From Roseovarius sp. (GTDB lineage Bacteria; Pseudomonadota; Alphaproteobacteria; Rhodobacterales; Rhodobacteraceae): DNA of 64,000 nt. How positions within the stretch are numbered: the first letter of the stretch is position 1; each line of letters opens with the position of its first letter. Made by a program: the position numbers and the translations under genes. Below the pieces are notes generated by a model. That model saw only the letters and a list, made by a program, of their open reading frames with translations. It was not told the origin of the DNA and did no database searches. Below, piece by piece: positions 63,934 to 64,000 of the stretch. The DNA lies in assembly GCA_029212365.1 (NCBI GenBank), contig JARGOC010000017.1:24327-88326 (forward strand). Direction: 5' to 3'.

Positions 63934-64000
63934 CCCCCCGGATATTTTCAGCAAGAATATGGGCACAGAATCATCTGGTACCTATTAGGTTTGTAAGCCC

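Overview
The window looks like chromosomal DNA from a marine roseobacter-type alphaproteobacterium (Rhodobacterales). Four things point there: the codon usage and protein sequences, the conserved order lptF-lptG-lptD-surA-pdxA-rsmA, the prfA-prmC-DUF4167 set, and an RSP_2648-type PIN protein next to an RlmI-like methylase. Most of the window is vertically inherited core metabolism and envelope biogenesis. Three accessory patches are visible, two of them beside tRNA genes.

Layout. 1-2.8 kb: glnA (cut by the window edge), glnB and the NAD(P)HX repair enzyme Nnr. 2.8-3.6 kb: a Hint-domain protein and tRNA-Leu(UAG). 3.6-8.85 kb: a mobile island whose serine recombinase survives only as a C-terminal piece running into tRNA-Leu. 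The island carries a tiny membrane ORF, a ParDE toxin-antitoxin pair, an unrecognised 450-residue membrane protein and a mobilisation operon (unknown gene-mobC-relaxase). It separates glnA/glnB from glnE, the third nitrogen-assimilation gene. 9.0-24.7 kb: glnE, lipoproteins, an RNA methylase, an M48 protease, an M24-fold hydrolase lacking the usual metal ligands, a radical SAM protein, the Entner-Doudoroff entry operon zwf-pgl-pgi, and enolase. 24.7-42.6 kb: EamA transporter, Fur-family regulator, DEAD-box helicase, Na+/H+ antiporter, SelO, nucleoside hydrolase, MazG, agmatinase, prfA-prmC, RsmA, PdxA and SurA. 42.6-53.4 kb: LPS export genes lptD/lptG/lptF, pepA-holC, an aspartic protease, MarC, an ABC-F protein and Ndk.

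54.2-59.3 kb: a nitrogen/methylated-amine cluster made of an XRE-cupin regulator and mgsA-mgsB-mgsC-gmaS (alternative names glxBCD-glnT). Two identically spaced ATTC-N7-GAAT boxes lie in front of the operon. The N-methylglutamate dehydrogenase genes mgdABCD, the usual partners, do not follow. 59.3-61.4 kb is a scar zone: a frameshifted ribD fragment, a zinc-stress HisI paralogue with a Zur-type operator, the first 20-odd codons of a COG0523 GTPase, and a phage small-terminase gene abutting tRNA-Asn. 61.5-64 kb: an MBL-fold hydrolase, an EnvZ-like histidine kinase and a pair of GC-rich palindromes.

The most interesting points for follow-up are the tandem operator in front of mgsA, the Zur-controlled locus broken by phage debris, the 12-bp hairpin with the RlmI start codon in its loop, the tandem inverted repeats and unknown membrane protein inside the mobilisable island, and the M24 enzyme without metal ligands. 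No CRISPR array, rRNA gene or intact insertion sequence was seen.
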